DNA from: Isochrysis galbana | Taxonomy: Eukaryota; Haptophyta; Isochrysidales; Isochrysidaceae | Direction: 5' to 3' | Assembly (NCBI GenBank): GCA_018136815.1 | Contig: CM030936.1 | Coordinates: 3,672,474-3,736,473 of the forward strand | DNA length: 64,000 nt | In this document: positions 33,020 through 42,479 of the stretch, piece after piece | Numbering within the stretch: position 1 is the stretch's first letter | Layout: every line of letters starts with the position of its first letter | The notes under the pieces: generated by a model | Seen by the model: the letters and a program-made list of their open reading frames with translations, nothing else | What the model was told of the DNA's origin: nothing | The model's database searches: none | Program-made: the position numbers and the translations under genes

Positions 33020-33290
33020 TCCTGCCCTATCTGTCTGAAGTCTGAAGGCTGTAGGCATGGCAATATTCGTGTCGCAAGTCGTAAGTAAGGTACGCGCCCA
33101 CACTCACAGTTGAACAGTCCCCCGTGTGTGTTGCTACTGACGCTAAGACACACAGATTCGAATTCCCCATGGCCATGGTCTCAATCAAGCCAGGTTTGCA
33201 GATTTTGTTTGGTCTCGAAATGCTTTGCCTTTGCTTTTGCGATTCGAATTTTGAATTTTACTACTGTTACTATATAATTGTTGGCTCCCC
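33020..33290 (+). repeat. SINE-like dispersed repeat, copy 3 (inverted relative to copies 1, 2 and 4)
   Basis: The plus strand reads GCATGGCAATATTCGTGTCG ... TTGCTACTGACGC ... GGTCTCAATCAAGCC ... GTTTGGTCTCGAAATG ... ATAATTGTTGGCTC, the reverse complement of 51481-51715. It is followed by AT-rich DNA and CCCCACAAGCT repeats at 33285-33320. Confidence 0.5.
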
Positions 33291-33299
33291 ACAAGCTAC

Positions 33300-34370
33300 A
33301 TAAACTCCCCACAAGCTCATAAGGTAAGAAACGAACACGACCTCGACGTCTCGCTCTGCAGTCGCTCTGCGAGACTACCTTTCTCTCTCTCTCTCCGTCC
33401 TCCTGCAGGAACAGGGACAGGGGACAGGATAATTTTGATTTTGCCTGTTCACCTCCCGTTCCGCCCTGCCTCTATGGCTGTATTCGGAGGCGAGGGCGGG
33501 GAAGGCATATCGACGTCGTAATTAGTCAGGGCGGCGGCCTGCGAGGCCTTCGGCCCCGGCGGCTTTGATTGCGGCGGCCCCGTTGGGCGCGTCGTGCGAG
33601 CCTGTGGGGGCTGGGAGAGGGGCCAGCAGTCAGCGCAGTCGGCGTGCTGCTCCATCGTCGACGAAACTATAACAATAGTTTTTTGGTTCTCGCGATCAAA
33701 AGTGCAGCTCCCTTGGCCCCGCCAAACTTTATCGAGTGCAAAGTGTTTGACCGTCCTGCCTACGTACGGGCCGGCGTGGTGTGTGGTGTACATAACACAT
33801 AACAACATCAGTGACGATAGTGATAGTGATGAATGCTTGACGACATCAACCCCGCCTTCCGCACGCACTGCAGGCAATTGCAGCGGGGCGAGGACGTACG
33901 CGCGAGCACACCAGTTGACACTATACATCGTCCCACACTCCGTGATCGGGCGTCCCATCTTGGTTTCTCTCCTCTCACACATAGAGAAGCACCCCAATCA
34001 CCACACATCTGGCACTTGAAGAACGATGTGGCTGCGTATGGTGCTCTCGCGACAACCGACGCAGTGCCCCAACTGAGCCCGCAATGCGAAGGGACGTGCC
34101 CCAACGAAACTCTCACATAGCGTCTCACAAACGAGGACTCGTCACACACATTGTCACACGTCACATAACCGCTTCTAGGACAGTTGTGCCGCCAACTGGA
34201 ATGCTAAAAGATGACTCGTGTTCCTGCCAGCAGCATATTCGTCGAACGGGCATCTTTGACCGAAAACCCCACCAAGAAGACATGGGGTCGTATTGAGCCT
34301 CGGGGACCCGAAGCTGGCACTGCGAGACCACCATGCGCCCACCAAGGCAGTAAGGTGCGACTGGTAGCCA
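33300..34370. other. intergenic, transposon-like debris
   Basis: A minus-strand frame at 33449-33997 and one at 33808-34164 have Cys/His pairs (for example FKCQMCG) but no decisive family signature. A related FKCQM stretch occurs at 57165-57190. Confidence 0.35.
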
Positions 34371-34373
34371 CAC

Positions 34374-34928
34374 TCAGTCCATTTTCGCCTGCAAAAGTCA
34401 ATCAAAAGGCCATGAGTATAACACATCTTATGATGGCAGATGTCTGTAGCAATGCGGCAACAATGGGTGCACACCTTCGAATAGAGCAGCGAGTCGTGGC
34501 CAACGTCCATGTTGAAAAGGGCCAGCACCGCAAACCATGCAGTGACAGCAATTCCCAACGACGACCATAGGATCACATGGTACATGCCGATGCCAGTGGG
34601 TGGAGTAGCCTGCAGTCAGGTGATGAGATGCAGTGGAGTTCTCCGAACCCTGCCGGGGCTATGACAAGCCCTGCAGCGCACCGCTCTCTAGTCACCCGTC
34701 CCCTCCCCATCGCATACGCGACAGAGAGCTCCGTGAGTCGCCTCGCGCCACAGGTGTCTTGCTCGCGCGTAGGCGTCAGCTCACCACTGAAGCAGTCGAG
34801 AGCCTACGCTGCACGTCCGGCTGGTCGAGCGGCGAGGCGGGCCAGTCAGCGCCGAGGTTGACCGCAGCATTGGCCAGCGAGCAGAGCGCACAGAGCGCCG
34901 CGAGGCGGAGTGTTTGCGAGAGAGACAT
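34374..34928 (-). CDS. 97-residue ATP6AP2 (prorenin receptor) tail homologue, V-ATPase-associated
   Basis: Three minus-strand exons: 34928-34785, 34609-34475, 34388-34374, joined at GT-AG sites all in phase 0. Exon 1 encodes a signal peptide (Leu/Ala core ending near LANA) and a short luminal segment. Exon 2 encodes GIGMYHVILWSSLGIAVTAW, the rest of a transmembrane helix, then LFNMDVGHDSLLYSK. The last exon is only 15 nt: AKMD and stop. From memory, animal ATP6AP2 ends with a helix followed by NMDPGYDSIIY and KIRMD; the match covers the helix exit and the C-terminal K-x-K/R-M-D. The lysines at -3 and -5 form a KxKxx-type ER-retrieval signal. ATP6AP2's membrane fragment is a V-ATPase assembly subunit; here the large ectodomain is absent. 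Too short and spliced to show as one ORF. Confidence 0.72.
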
Positions 34929-35239
34929 CTGGCAGGCAGGCAAGTGTGTGTACTGGCAAGAACTAGTTATTGTTTCTCAGCAAGACTCGGTAGCTCTCGC
35001 TTGAACACACGCGCGCGCTGTGGCTGTGACTGCTCTGTGTCTCCGTCTCTGTCTCTCTTTCTCACTCGCTCTCTCTCTCTCAGTCTGTCTCTCACAGTCT
35101 CTCTCTTTCTCCCTCTCTCTGTCTGCAGAGGGAAGAAGGCGAAAGAGGGAGTTGAGAGAGGGCGCACCGGGGTAGAGCGGGGACGTGGCGTGTGTGGTGA
35201 TGGAAGAAGCGAGGGATGGACGAGGTTGGGAGGCTGAAG

Positions 35240-35505
35240 GGAGCGAGAGGGGAGGGGAAGGGGTGGGCGAGGGGGGAGGGGGAGGAAGGGGGGGGGGGGG
35301 GACGGCGCGCCGCACCGCGACGGGGGAGAGAGAAGCGGTGGAGGGGGAGGGAGGGAGGAGAGAAGAAAGAAGAGAAGGAGGGGGAGAGAGAGAAGAGAGA
35401 GGGGGCCGGCGGGGGGCGAAGGGCGGGGCGGGGAGGCGGGGGAGGGGGGGGGGGGACCGGGGGGGGGGGGGGAGGGGGGGGGAAGATACCGTGTGGGGTG
35501 AAAGC
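35240..35505. repeat. G-rich low-complexity tract
   Basis: G runs with AGGA and CGG interruptions, ending about 55 bp before the left end of the hAT element. Confidence 0.75.
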
Positions 35506-35589
35506 TCTTGGACCGCCAGGGAGAGGTGTTTCGATACCAGAGGGGGCCCTCTGTCTGCGCACTACAGTAGGGGCGCACCATTAAGACCC

Positions 35590-35623
35590 TACGCATACGA
35601 ACCCCGAGAGAAAATTGGGGTCC
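35590..35623 (+). repeat. left terminal inverted repeat of nested transposon
   Basis: 34 bp starting TACGCATACGAACCCCGAGA, perfectly complementary to 38146-38179. Confidence 0.9.
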
Positions 35624-35651
35624 AAAAATTGGACCCTGAAAACGCTAGAAA

Positions 35652-37069
35652 ATGCTACCGAGAATCCATGGTCGTATGCGAGACCGTCTCCCCCAAGCGA
35701 GCCTGAAATTTGACGCCCCCCCCCCCCCCCCCCCCTCCCTCCCCCGGGACTCTCCGCGATCGCTAGATGCGCCAGCTGCGCCCCCGCTTCCCCGACGTCT
35801 TCCCCCTCCTCATGTGCCCGGTGACGCCCAACGCGAGGGCGGGGCCAAGGGGTTTCTCTACCATCCCTGGTCCGCGAGTGCGCGCTCCGTGGGCAACAAG
35901 CGCCCCGGCTGGTTCGTGCCCGGCCTTGGTGGCTGGCGCCTCGAGGACCACTTTGAGGTGCTCACGCCCGAGAAGGCTGGTGTGGACGGTCGCCGCGTGA
36001 CACACGTGCAGACGGACGTCGCACGCCTGCCCCCCGGCACCCGGCTACCCCCCTCCTCCCATGATGATGGTGAGGGGGGGCACTACACCGCCGTCGAGGT
36101 TGTCTATCCGACGGCGGTGAGCGACGCTCACCTCCTCTCGTCCAATGGCCAGCCACCATGGTTCCGGCTGGCCAAGGCGTGCCAGCGACTCGTCGAGGTG
36201 CGCACCCCCACTGCCACTTGCCCTATCTCGCGATTGTGTGTTGCACTAGACACCTCCCTTCCCTTGACTGCCCGCGTTCCCCCGCCGTCGCAGATGAACC
36301 ACGCGGTGCGCGCCGACCGTGGGCCTCCGGCAGTGGTTGGCACCATGGTCGGTGCAGGCTTTCATTGCCACGAAGGCATCGTGGGCCCACACACCCCAAA
36401 GGAGGAGCATGAGACGCCACGGCGAAGGGCGGCATTTGATGGCGCTGCATTTGTGTCTGCCGCCGATCGTAGGCGTGGAGCACAGTCGCTTCTCGAGTCG
36501 TGCGCCGCCGCTTTTCACGCCATTTTCTCAGGTGAGCACCCCTTGCTACTCTGCCGCCAGTGTGCCACCCCGCACAAGCACACACTCTCACACGACCCCT
36601 CTCCCCTTCCTCAGCTTTCCCCTACAGCAGGTTTGTGTGGTGGCGTGTGCTCGGTGCAGTTGGAGCCTTCTCGAGGCTCCACTGTGCCGTGTCGCGCAAC
36701 CTATGGAACGAGGCGCACGTCGACTCCGATGACGCCGAGCGCTCGTTTGCACTTTGGGTGCGCCTGCGGATTCGTGCCCCTCCGCCTCCACAGTGGTGGC
36801 TGCTCTTTCCCTCAGTGGGACTGGCAGTCTTGCTGGTTGATGGTGTGCGCATCAGCTGGGACGGCCGATGTGCGCATCATTGCTCCATTTCGGAGCCAGG
36901 CGAAGGGGACGAACTGTTCTCGCTGTTTGCTTGCACCAGCCGCAGTGTTGAGGCAGCGGAGGCACGGCAGGCACGCTACCGCGAGGTGGCGGTGTACTCA
37001 GTGGGACCCGAGGATGTGGCGTCCGCGCGACGACAAGCCACAATTACAGCACCTCCGTGCGGCCGTTAA
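35652..37069 (+). CDS. three-exon transposon gene, possible 2OG-Fe(II) oxygenase-like fold (412 aa)
   Basis: Exons 35652-36197, 36294-36531 and 36615-37069; the GT-AG junctions keep frame, giving IFSAFPYSRFVWWRVLGA at the last join. The start is uncertain: the first ATG precedes a C run at 35717-35735, and a later start is possible. Exon 3 reads NLWNEAHVDSDDAERSFALW, then a strand-rich stretch and GVRISWDGRCAHHCSISEPG. An H-x-D followed about 60 residues later by a strand-flanked histidine is the metal-ligand spacing of double-stranded beta-helix dioxygenases such as TET/JBP, which occur in some fungal and algal transposons (family knowledge). No convincing 2OG-binding arginine was pinned down, so the enzyme class is a hypothesis. 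It lies wholly inside the nested transposon. Confidence 0.5.
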
Positions 37070-37076
37070 GACTCGG

Positions 37077-37727
37077 GACCGGCTGCAGCGGCCCAAGAAC
37101 TGGCTGGTGCCAAGGTGCGTGGATTTCCTTCGTCGGACGCCTCCGACAGCTGTGGCCTTGAGGAAACCATCCCCGCAGGTGGACATGCACGTGGCATCGG
37201 TGCCCGCCCGAGATACAACGAGTGCATCGGAAAACACGGAAGGAGGAGGAGGGCTTCCGAGGTGGAAGAAGAACGTGCATGCCATCCGATTGCTGCATGT
37301 GTGTGTTGAGCTCAAGGAAGAGTTCCTGAAGCGTGACAATTTGGCCGCAAGCAGGAATGAGTTGGATGCTGCCTCCACCAACTCGTTTTGGGAGAACGCG
37401 GCAGCAAAGTTTATGGATGCGGACTTCACACCAAGCAAGTGCTTGCATGCTGGGGAGTCGGATGCAATGGGCCTCCTGAGTGTGCACTCATCGGAGTTAG
37501 ATCCTGGGTGGACACCGTACAAGGTTGACGCCACCAAATGCAAGTCTTCCTTCCGTCACACCTGCAACGCATACACAGAGAATGGTGCTGTGGGTACGGA
37601 GAGCGGGCGTCTCGGTACCCACAGCACCATTTGCCGTCGCAGACGGTGCGGGCGAGCACCATCGACCACCTACCGCCGGGCGTGGTTAAGGCGCGCGCCC
37701 GTTCGCCACCCGCGCTTTGCACGATAG
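37077..37727 (+). CDS. Myb/SANT or trihelix-like DNA-binding protein of nested transposon (partial)
   Basis: The frame is open upstream through the previous gene in another phase; coding character begins near 37070. The core reads IRLLHVCVELKEEFLKRDNL, then SRNELDA..NSFWENAAAKFM, DFTP, and after a linker ATKCKSSFRHTCNAYTEN. The pattern R-LL..L...F...N...SR.ELD.....FW...A..FMD ... KC...F.......Y resembles Myb/SANT-like domains used by transposases for end recognition. It could be a further exon of the upstream gene or a separate protein. A 17-bp perfect inverted repeat interrupts the C-terminal part (37581-37631) without breaking the frame. Confidence 0.4.
   Translation, partial: DRLQRPKNWLVPRCVDFLRRTPPTAVALRKPSPQVDMHVASVPARDTTSASENTEGGGGLPRWKKNVHAIRLLHVCVELKEEFLKRDNLAASRNELDAASTNSFWENAAAKFMDADFTPSKCLHAGESDAMGLLSVHSSELDPGWTPYKVDATKCKSSFRHTCNAYTENGAVGTESGRLGTHSTICRRRRCGRAPSTTYRRAWLRRAPVRHPRFAR
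37581..37631. repeat. 17-bp perfect inverted repeat with 17-nt loop
   Basis: Arms AATGGTGCTGTGGGTAC (37581-37597) and GTACCCACAGCACCATT (37615-37631). The loop itself contains GAGA/TCTC. It lies inside a coding frame of the nested transposon. Confidence 0.95.
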
Positions 37728-38145
37728 CGCAGAGCGACATGCGACATCCCTCGTGGAAGTCGACTTCAAACACTGCCAGGGCCCCTCTCGCGGCTGACAT
37801 CGATCTACGCCGGGATACTTACTCCTCCGCCAGCTTGAATTGAAGAGCCCACAGGCGCGAAGGTGCCATGTGCGGCTTCACGGGCTGGGGCTGGACATAT
37901 CTGAGGCCCCCAGCACCTCAAACCCGACGAGGCGATCGCTGGAATCCTAGACGGGGGGGGGGGGGGCGGAGTGGCAGAGGGGACCGCCAGAGAGCCCTTC
38001 TAGGGCTCCGCCAGCGGCCAACGTGAAAATCAAACCGTGAATTGGAGCAAAGTACGATGAATTCGTGCTACTTTGCAAACTCCAATTTTTGAAGTGCCCC
38101 GCACCTCCCCCACCGTGAAAATCGGACCGTGAAACTCAGATTTTC

Positions 38146-38179
38146 GGACCCCAATTTTCTCTCGGGGTTCGTATGCGTA
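38146..38179 (-). repeat. right terminal inverted repeat of nested transposon
   Basis: Exact reverse complement of 35590-35623, followed by AGCCC and the TAAG flank. Confidence 0.9.
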
Positions 38180-38201
38180 AGCCCTAAGAAAACAGAGAAT
38201 T

Positions 38202-38549
38202 TTGTCCTCTATACTCTATACTTTCCTTAGCGCTCGGCCGCGAGACCATAGGAGTTTCTTAAGCTGGGTTTCTTGCGCGGTTTGCCGAGCGAGAGCTACA
38301 GCAATATGTAACGTCCAGGTTTTCACCAAGGACGTGCTCGCGTGGTGGGCATCAAACCACACGAAGTTTCCCCATTGGGCGCAAGCTGCTAGGATGGCCC
38401 TATGTCTCAGCCCTAATTCGGCTGCATGTGAGCGCGTGTTTTCGCTGATGACCTGCATGTTTGGTCCGGAAAGGGCCCGCTCTCTATCGGATCAAGTGCA
38501 AGCGTCTGTGATGTTGCGCTACAAGCGCAACGCACGCCGCAAGGAATGA
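38202..38549 (+). pseudogene. hAT transposase C-terminal dimerisation domain (fragment)
   Basis: The frame contains DVLAWWASNHTKFPHWAQAA, then RMALCLSPNSAACERVFSLM, RSLSDQVQASVMLRY and KRNARRKE plus stop. This is the hAT C-terminal pattern (W-W...FP..A..A......S....ERVFS......R..L......ML). The N-terminal DDE part of the transposase is absent; the upstream part of the frame is unrelated. It belongs to the outer hAT element. Confidence 0.8.
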
Positions 38550-39800
38550 CAACGTATGAGATTTGTGAGCTTGTGAGGTGTGAGGTGTGTGTAAATGTGT
38601 GTGATGTGTGATGCGACTGCCCATGTATAATAGTAGTAACACTATACTTGCGGTACTATGTACTATGTACTTTCGTGTATCACGCAAATAATCATACTAG
38701 TAGAAAGAAGTAGATGTAGTAGTAGATAGATACATAAGTCGTAAGTGTGCGCGACGAACCATTTACCATTTACGCATGTCTAATGGACATTTTGGGGGAC
38801 ATTTGGGTGCAAAATTTTGATGTCTCGAGACTTTTTTTCGGACATTTGGGCACAAAAAAGGACATAACCGCCTACCCCTACAACCAGTACTCGACAGGCC
38901 GAAAGGACCAACCGCATAGGGATTTTCTTACGCGCCAGTTTCTTATCTATGGCGGGGACGCTCTTGCGCCATAGAGCTTTCTTAGCTCATGGACGGCCAT
39001 TTTGCTTCTATACTTTCCTTAATGGGGTGGTTTCTTAATGGTGCACCCTTACTGTACAATGTACAATCTACAATGGCGCCGTAAGTGGATCAAATGCCGA
39101 ATGTAGCTTAGATATAGATAAAGGAACCGATCCCCCCGCGGGCGCGACCGCAAACCGCAAATTCTTTACAGGTAGAGCGTGAGCGCGCGTGACGGAGGGG
39201 GGAGAAGAGGGGGGGCGGATCGCACCATTTCTTGGCGAAGATTTTCGCGATTTTCCATTTTCGATTTTCCGTAGCGTCAGGTATAGCCCCCCCTAGAGTT
39301 TTTTTATTGGGCCTCGCGCCACGGTCAAAAAATGCAGCCCAACCTTTACTATAAGTTAAAAACCCTGTTTGACCGCCCTATCCCCCGCCTTCCTGCCTCG
39401 CGTTGGCTCAGATTTGGGGCCTATTCTACGGACGGTGAATTTGTGCATGGGTCGCGCATTTTCACTACGGCTATGGTGGAGTGGTCTCGGCCTATGAGGA
39501 CCAGGTGCGCGTCGGACGCGCTACGCCAACGAGCGCATATTCGCACAGCGCTCCGCACTCAAAGGGCTCACAGCGCTTGCAGGTAAGGCTTGATAGCATC
39601 TGGTGCCCGGACGGCGCAGTATGTTTACTCGCTCAAACCTCAAACGCGTCGATCATCTCATCCGCGACACATTATTGCTACGCGCGATGGCGTGCCGCCA
39701 ATGGGATGTCGCCCACCTGCTGTCACTCAAAGAGGATGGACGCCTGCTCAAGCATGTGACAGATTCTCGCAACTAAGTCGAACGCACACGGCCCTTCCCG
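38550..39800. other. hAT 3' region and intergenic sequence
   Basis: To 39056 this is the right end of the hAT element. From 39060 to 39800, frames near 39520-39775 look partly coding (NERIFAQRSALKGLTALA before a GTAAGG donor; RVDHLIRDTLLLRAMACRQW after) but the phases do not join cleanly, so no gene is called. Confidence 0.4.
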
Positions 39801-41507
39801 CTAATGGGAATGGTCCCTCTTCATGGCTCGTCGTGCGGCTCCGACAACTTTCGACGCCCAGAGAAGGTTGAGCGCGTATCCTACGTGGAGCAGAGCGATC
39901 ACGACGTAGAGCCCCCAGTGTGCGGGCTGCCATTGCACATATGCGCGCCAAAGATCGTAGAGCCCCCAGCCGTAGCCGCCCACACGGGTCAGCAGAAAGG
40001 TCAAGGCGAATAGCAACGAGTACGTGTCATATGCCTTGCCCGAGCGCGTACCCTTCGCCTGCAAAAACCTGCAACACAAGGGGAGGGGTGAAGTATACAG
40101 GAGCGGTGCTTCATCGGAAATATCTCTCTCATCCTAGTGGGCCACGTCCCATGCATGCGCACCAACGCTCATTCAGGAACGGGGTCGAGAGCTCGGTCAT
40201 CGAGAGCCAAGCGAATGGTCGAGCGAAGTAGCGGCCCCAGAGCACATAGTGCGTTATGGAGATGAAGATGAGGTGGTGCAGCAGCTCGTCGAGTGCGCCG
40301 TACGAGTGCAGGAGCATCCAGACGACGTCCCACTGTAGGTAGCCTACAAAAAGCGATGCGAAGAACACCGGCCAGAACGCTACACCGTGCGAGATCCAGC
40401 CTTCATCGCCTTCATACTTGGACCACTCGGCTGCGCAGATGGAGGGGCACGCGATAGGCCAGGTGAGCGCCTTATAGCCGCAAATCCTATGTATTATCGA
40501 ACTCCGATCCGCAAGCTTTGCGATGCACGCCTCCGTAGGCTTCTAGCTGTGCTCACCATCCCTCACCACCAGAAGTCTCCGGCGGCTTAGCGCTCTGTCG
40601 CAAGCTCATGGAATCCCGGCAACCGTAGCACTAAAGTTTACCCATCCTCCCAGAGCTCATCCTACATTATTCCTGGATGGGCAATCTTGTCCCACAGCAA
40701 CACGGCTTTGATACCCAACTTCCCTCTACCACTGCTCTAACTGACCCTTGCCGATCCCTAGTGGTGCCGCATTGTTTGCCGACTCCGGCAAAGAGACCAT
40801 CAAAGTAGCATAGTGCGGCTGCCTGCCATTCCTGGTCGTCCGAAATCTGCTCTCAATAAGTCTCCCTACTTACCCCCTCCATCGCAAGGCAGTGACAGCC
40901 ACGTCTAGCCGACGGCATGTCAGCGTGCTCCCATATCCCCGAAGTAGAGCGCAAAATTGGTCTTGGCTCTGAAATCTCCACCCTGGGCGCAGGCCACAAC
41001 ACCGTCCGCTGCAGCTTCGCGCGACCCACTAATCGCCACCGCAAAGCATCGAGCCGACGATGAACAGGTGCGCACCAAGCGCACGAAGGCCCCAAACTCC
41101 CGCCGTCCTTCCCGCCCACCATCCCTGCTCTGAGTCTCAGTATGCCTCCCTCTCTTCCGTCCAGCATCCCCACCCCCCTCTCATTCCTTTTCCGCCCCGG
41201 AACTCGCTCCCCCCTCGCCACCACCCCCAAACGTTTCCATCCCGGCCACCATCCCCTCCCCCCCTTCCCCCTCCCGGTTCTCACCGAAGCAAAGCGCTGA
41301 GCCGACAATGAGCAGCACTGCATTGACGCTCGAAAGCTTCCTCTCTGCCCACTCGGCGTCACTGCGGCGGCGGAGTGTAGTGAAGAGTAGGCCGTAGCAG
41401 ATCGTCGTACTCAGCACGAGCGGCGCGCACCACTCCCACCGCTGCGCCAGGCTGAGCGCGAGGAAGGCGGACGAGGCGGCGCACACCCGCGCCGCGCGCC
41501 ACGCCAT
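39801..41507 (-). CDS. TLC-domain (TRAM-LAG1-CLN8/TMEM56-like) membrane protein, 252 aa
   Basis: Three minus-strand exons, 41507-41285, 40430-40163 and 40068-39801, with GT-AG junctions and matching phases (1 and 2). The protein has a first hydrophobic helix, LSSVNAVLLIVGSALCF, a Trp-rich loop (EWSKYEGDEGWISHGVAFW), FFASLFVGYLQWDVVWMLL, LDELLHHLIFISITHYVLWG, MTELSTPFLNERW, LLFALTFLLTRVGGYGW and a last helix before a basic tail (ARRAMKRDHSH). The GY..D spacing, the LLHHL pair and the E.STPFLN..W segment are hallmarks of the TLC domain in TMEM56/FAM57-type proteins. Family roles are in lipid sensing, lipid transport or ceramide-type metabolism in ER/Golgi membranes. The ceramide-synthase Lag1 motif is not evident, so acyltransferase activity is not claimed. 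Confidence 0.85.
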
Positions 41508-41542
41508 CCTCGGCGCGCGGGAGGGGAGCCGGAGTCCCCTAA

Positions 41543-41544
<2 letters not shown>

Positions 41545-41588
<44 letters not shown>

Positions 41589-41636
41589 GGGGGGGGGGGG
41601 GGGGGGGGGGGGGGAGGAGGAGGAAGAGAGAGCGTG
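41545..41636. repeat. GA microsatellite and G run upstream of TLC gene
   Basis: (GA)n followed by about 30 G, directly before the first exon of the minus-strand TLC gene, so in its promoter or leader. Confidence 0.85.
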
Positions 41637-41825
41637 TCTAGATGAAAAGGAAGAGGCGAGACCACTTCCTGGGGAGAGCGAGTAGATGAGGAAAGTCTAG
41701 CTTACTACGAGTAAAAGGGCGATGGATTGAAAAGGATCTTGGGGGCGTACTTTACTCCTACATCAAATAAAGAATGTCATCTGTTTATGAAATAGAGAAG
41801 GGTTTCAGCTCTCATTCTGTCTTCT

Positions 41826-41895
41826 GCGCAGGATTTGAACAGAGAAATCCTCGCGTTAGTCGTTGATTCACTTCACCAAGATCCAAGATGTGATA
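41826..41895 (-). other. degenerate tRNA-like segment
   Basis: The minus strand reads GGATCTTGGTGAAGTGAATC (A-box-like), then CTCTGTTCAAATCCTGCGC (B-box-like). The T-arm stem does not pair properly, so I read it as a tRNA pseudogene or SINE head. Confidence 0.35.
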
Positions 41896-42002
41896 GACGA
41901 AAGACGAAACATGAATAAACAGAGACAGTGTTCTATTTCGGATTTCAAATTTTGCTAGATCTACGCAGGTTATATTAATATTACGAGATTAGGTGAAAAT
42001 CG

Positions 42003-42024
42003 GAAGCACCTGTTTCGGTGCTTC
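42003..42024. other. hairpin GAAGCACC/GGTGCTTC
   Basis: An 8-bp perfect stem with a TGTTTC loop, sharing its arms with the hairpin at 15860-15881. It lies 180 bp from a tRNA-like segment. Confidence 0.6.
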
Positions 42025-42479
42025 GCTTTATAACGAATTCAACGTGAAAAAGTGAAAATAAAGGTGGCAGACGAGCCAATTTTAGCGTGCTCCCGACCTC
42101 TGTCCCCCCCAACCCTGCGCGCCATCGCGCGAGGGGATGGGGGAGAGGGGGGGGGGCGGGGGGTGGAAGCAACGCCTCGGCCGAAAACCACATCACTTTG
42201 TTCTCGTGTTTTGAGTCCAATACTTCTCGTAAAAGCCCTCCCCCCCATGAGCCAAAGTACAAAACAGCTGCGGGGAAGCACCTCTGTTCCGGCGCGTCGG
42301 CCCGGCAGTAAAGAGTTAAAAAAGCCTTTTTTAAAAATCAACAAGCCTCGAACCCAATTTTAGAAGTGAGCCTCTTCCCCCCCCCCCCACACGCGCTTGC
42401 GGGCGGTCCGCGTGGTGTACGGACGTCGCTGCTCTCCCTCCCTCCCTCCCTCCCTCCCTCCCTCCCTCTCTCTCTTCCG

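Larger units (their letters stand above)
35586..38184 (+). mobile_element. nested 2.6-kb DNA transposon with 34-bp perfect terminal inverted repeats
   Basis: The arms 35590-35623 and 38146-38179 are exact reverse complements over 34 bp. The flanks carry TAAG on both sides (35582-35585 and 38185-38188), consistent with a 4-bp target-site duplication. Removing the element restores CACCATTAAGAAAAC, which closely matches the hAT element's other terminus (CACCATTAAGAAAC). Two coding regions lie inside, at 35652-37069 and 37077-37727. It is not assignable to a named superfamily by eye. Confidence 0.8.
35563..39056 (+). mobile_element. hAT-type DNA transposon with another element inserted in it
   Basis: The left end at 35563 reads TACAGTAGGGGCGCACCATT then AAG. 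The right end, reverse-complemented from 39056, reads TACAGTAAGGGTGCACCATT then AAGAAAC. The left arm is interrupted after AAG by the nested element and resumes at 38189 with AAAAC. A hAT C-terminal domain lies between (38202-38549). Many TTTCTTA-type motifs near the right end (38930-39040) could be transposase-binding subterminal repeats. No 8-bp target duplication is obvious. Confidence 0.6.
41640..42479. other. intergenic region between divergent TLC and POLR3C genes
   Basis: Contains a tRNA-like segment, an 8-bp hairpin, and a (CCCT)n tract at 42437-42470 just before the POLR3C start. Bidirectional promoter activity is possible but no motif proves it. Confidence 0.45.

Noticed and set aside
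35185-35706. Gly/Arg-rich ORF of 173 codons
   Set aside because: It derives from a G-run tract and crosses the terminal repeats of two transposons.
39420-39775. Two-exon gene with GTAAGG donor near 39583
   Set aside because: The coding-like halves are in phases that do not join at the available acceptors; possibly a relic.
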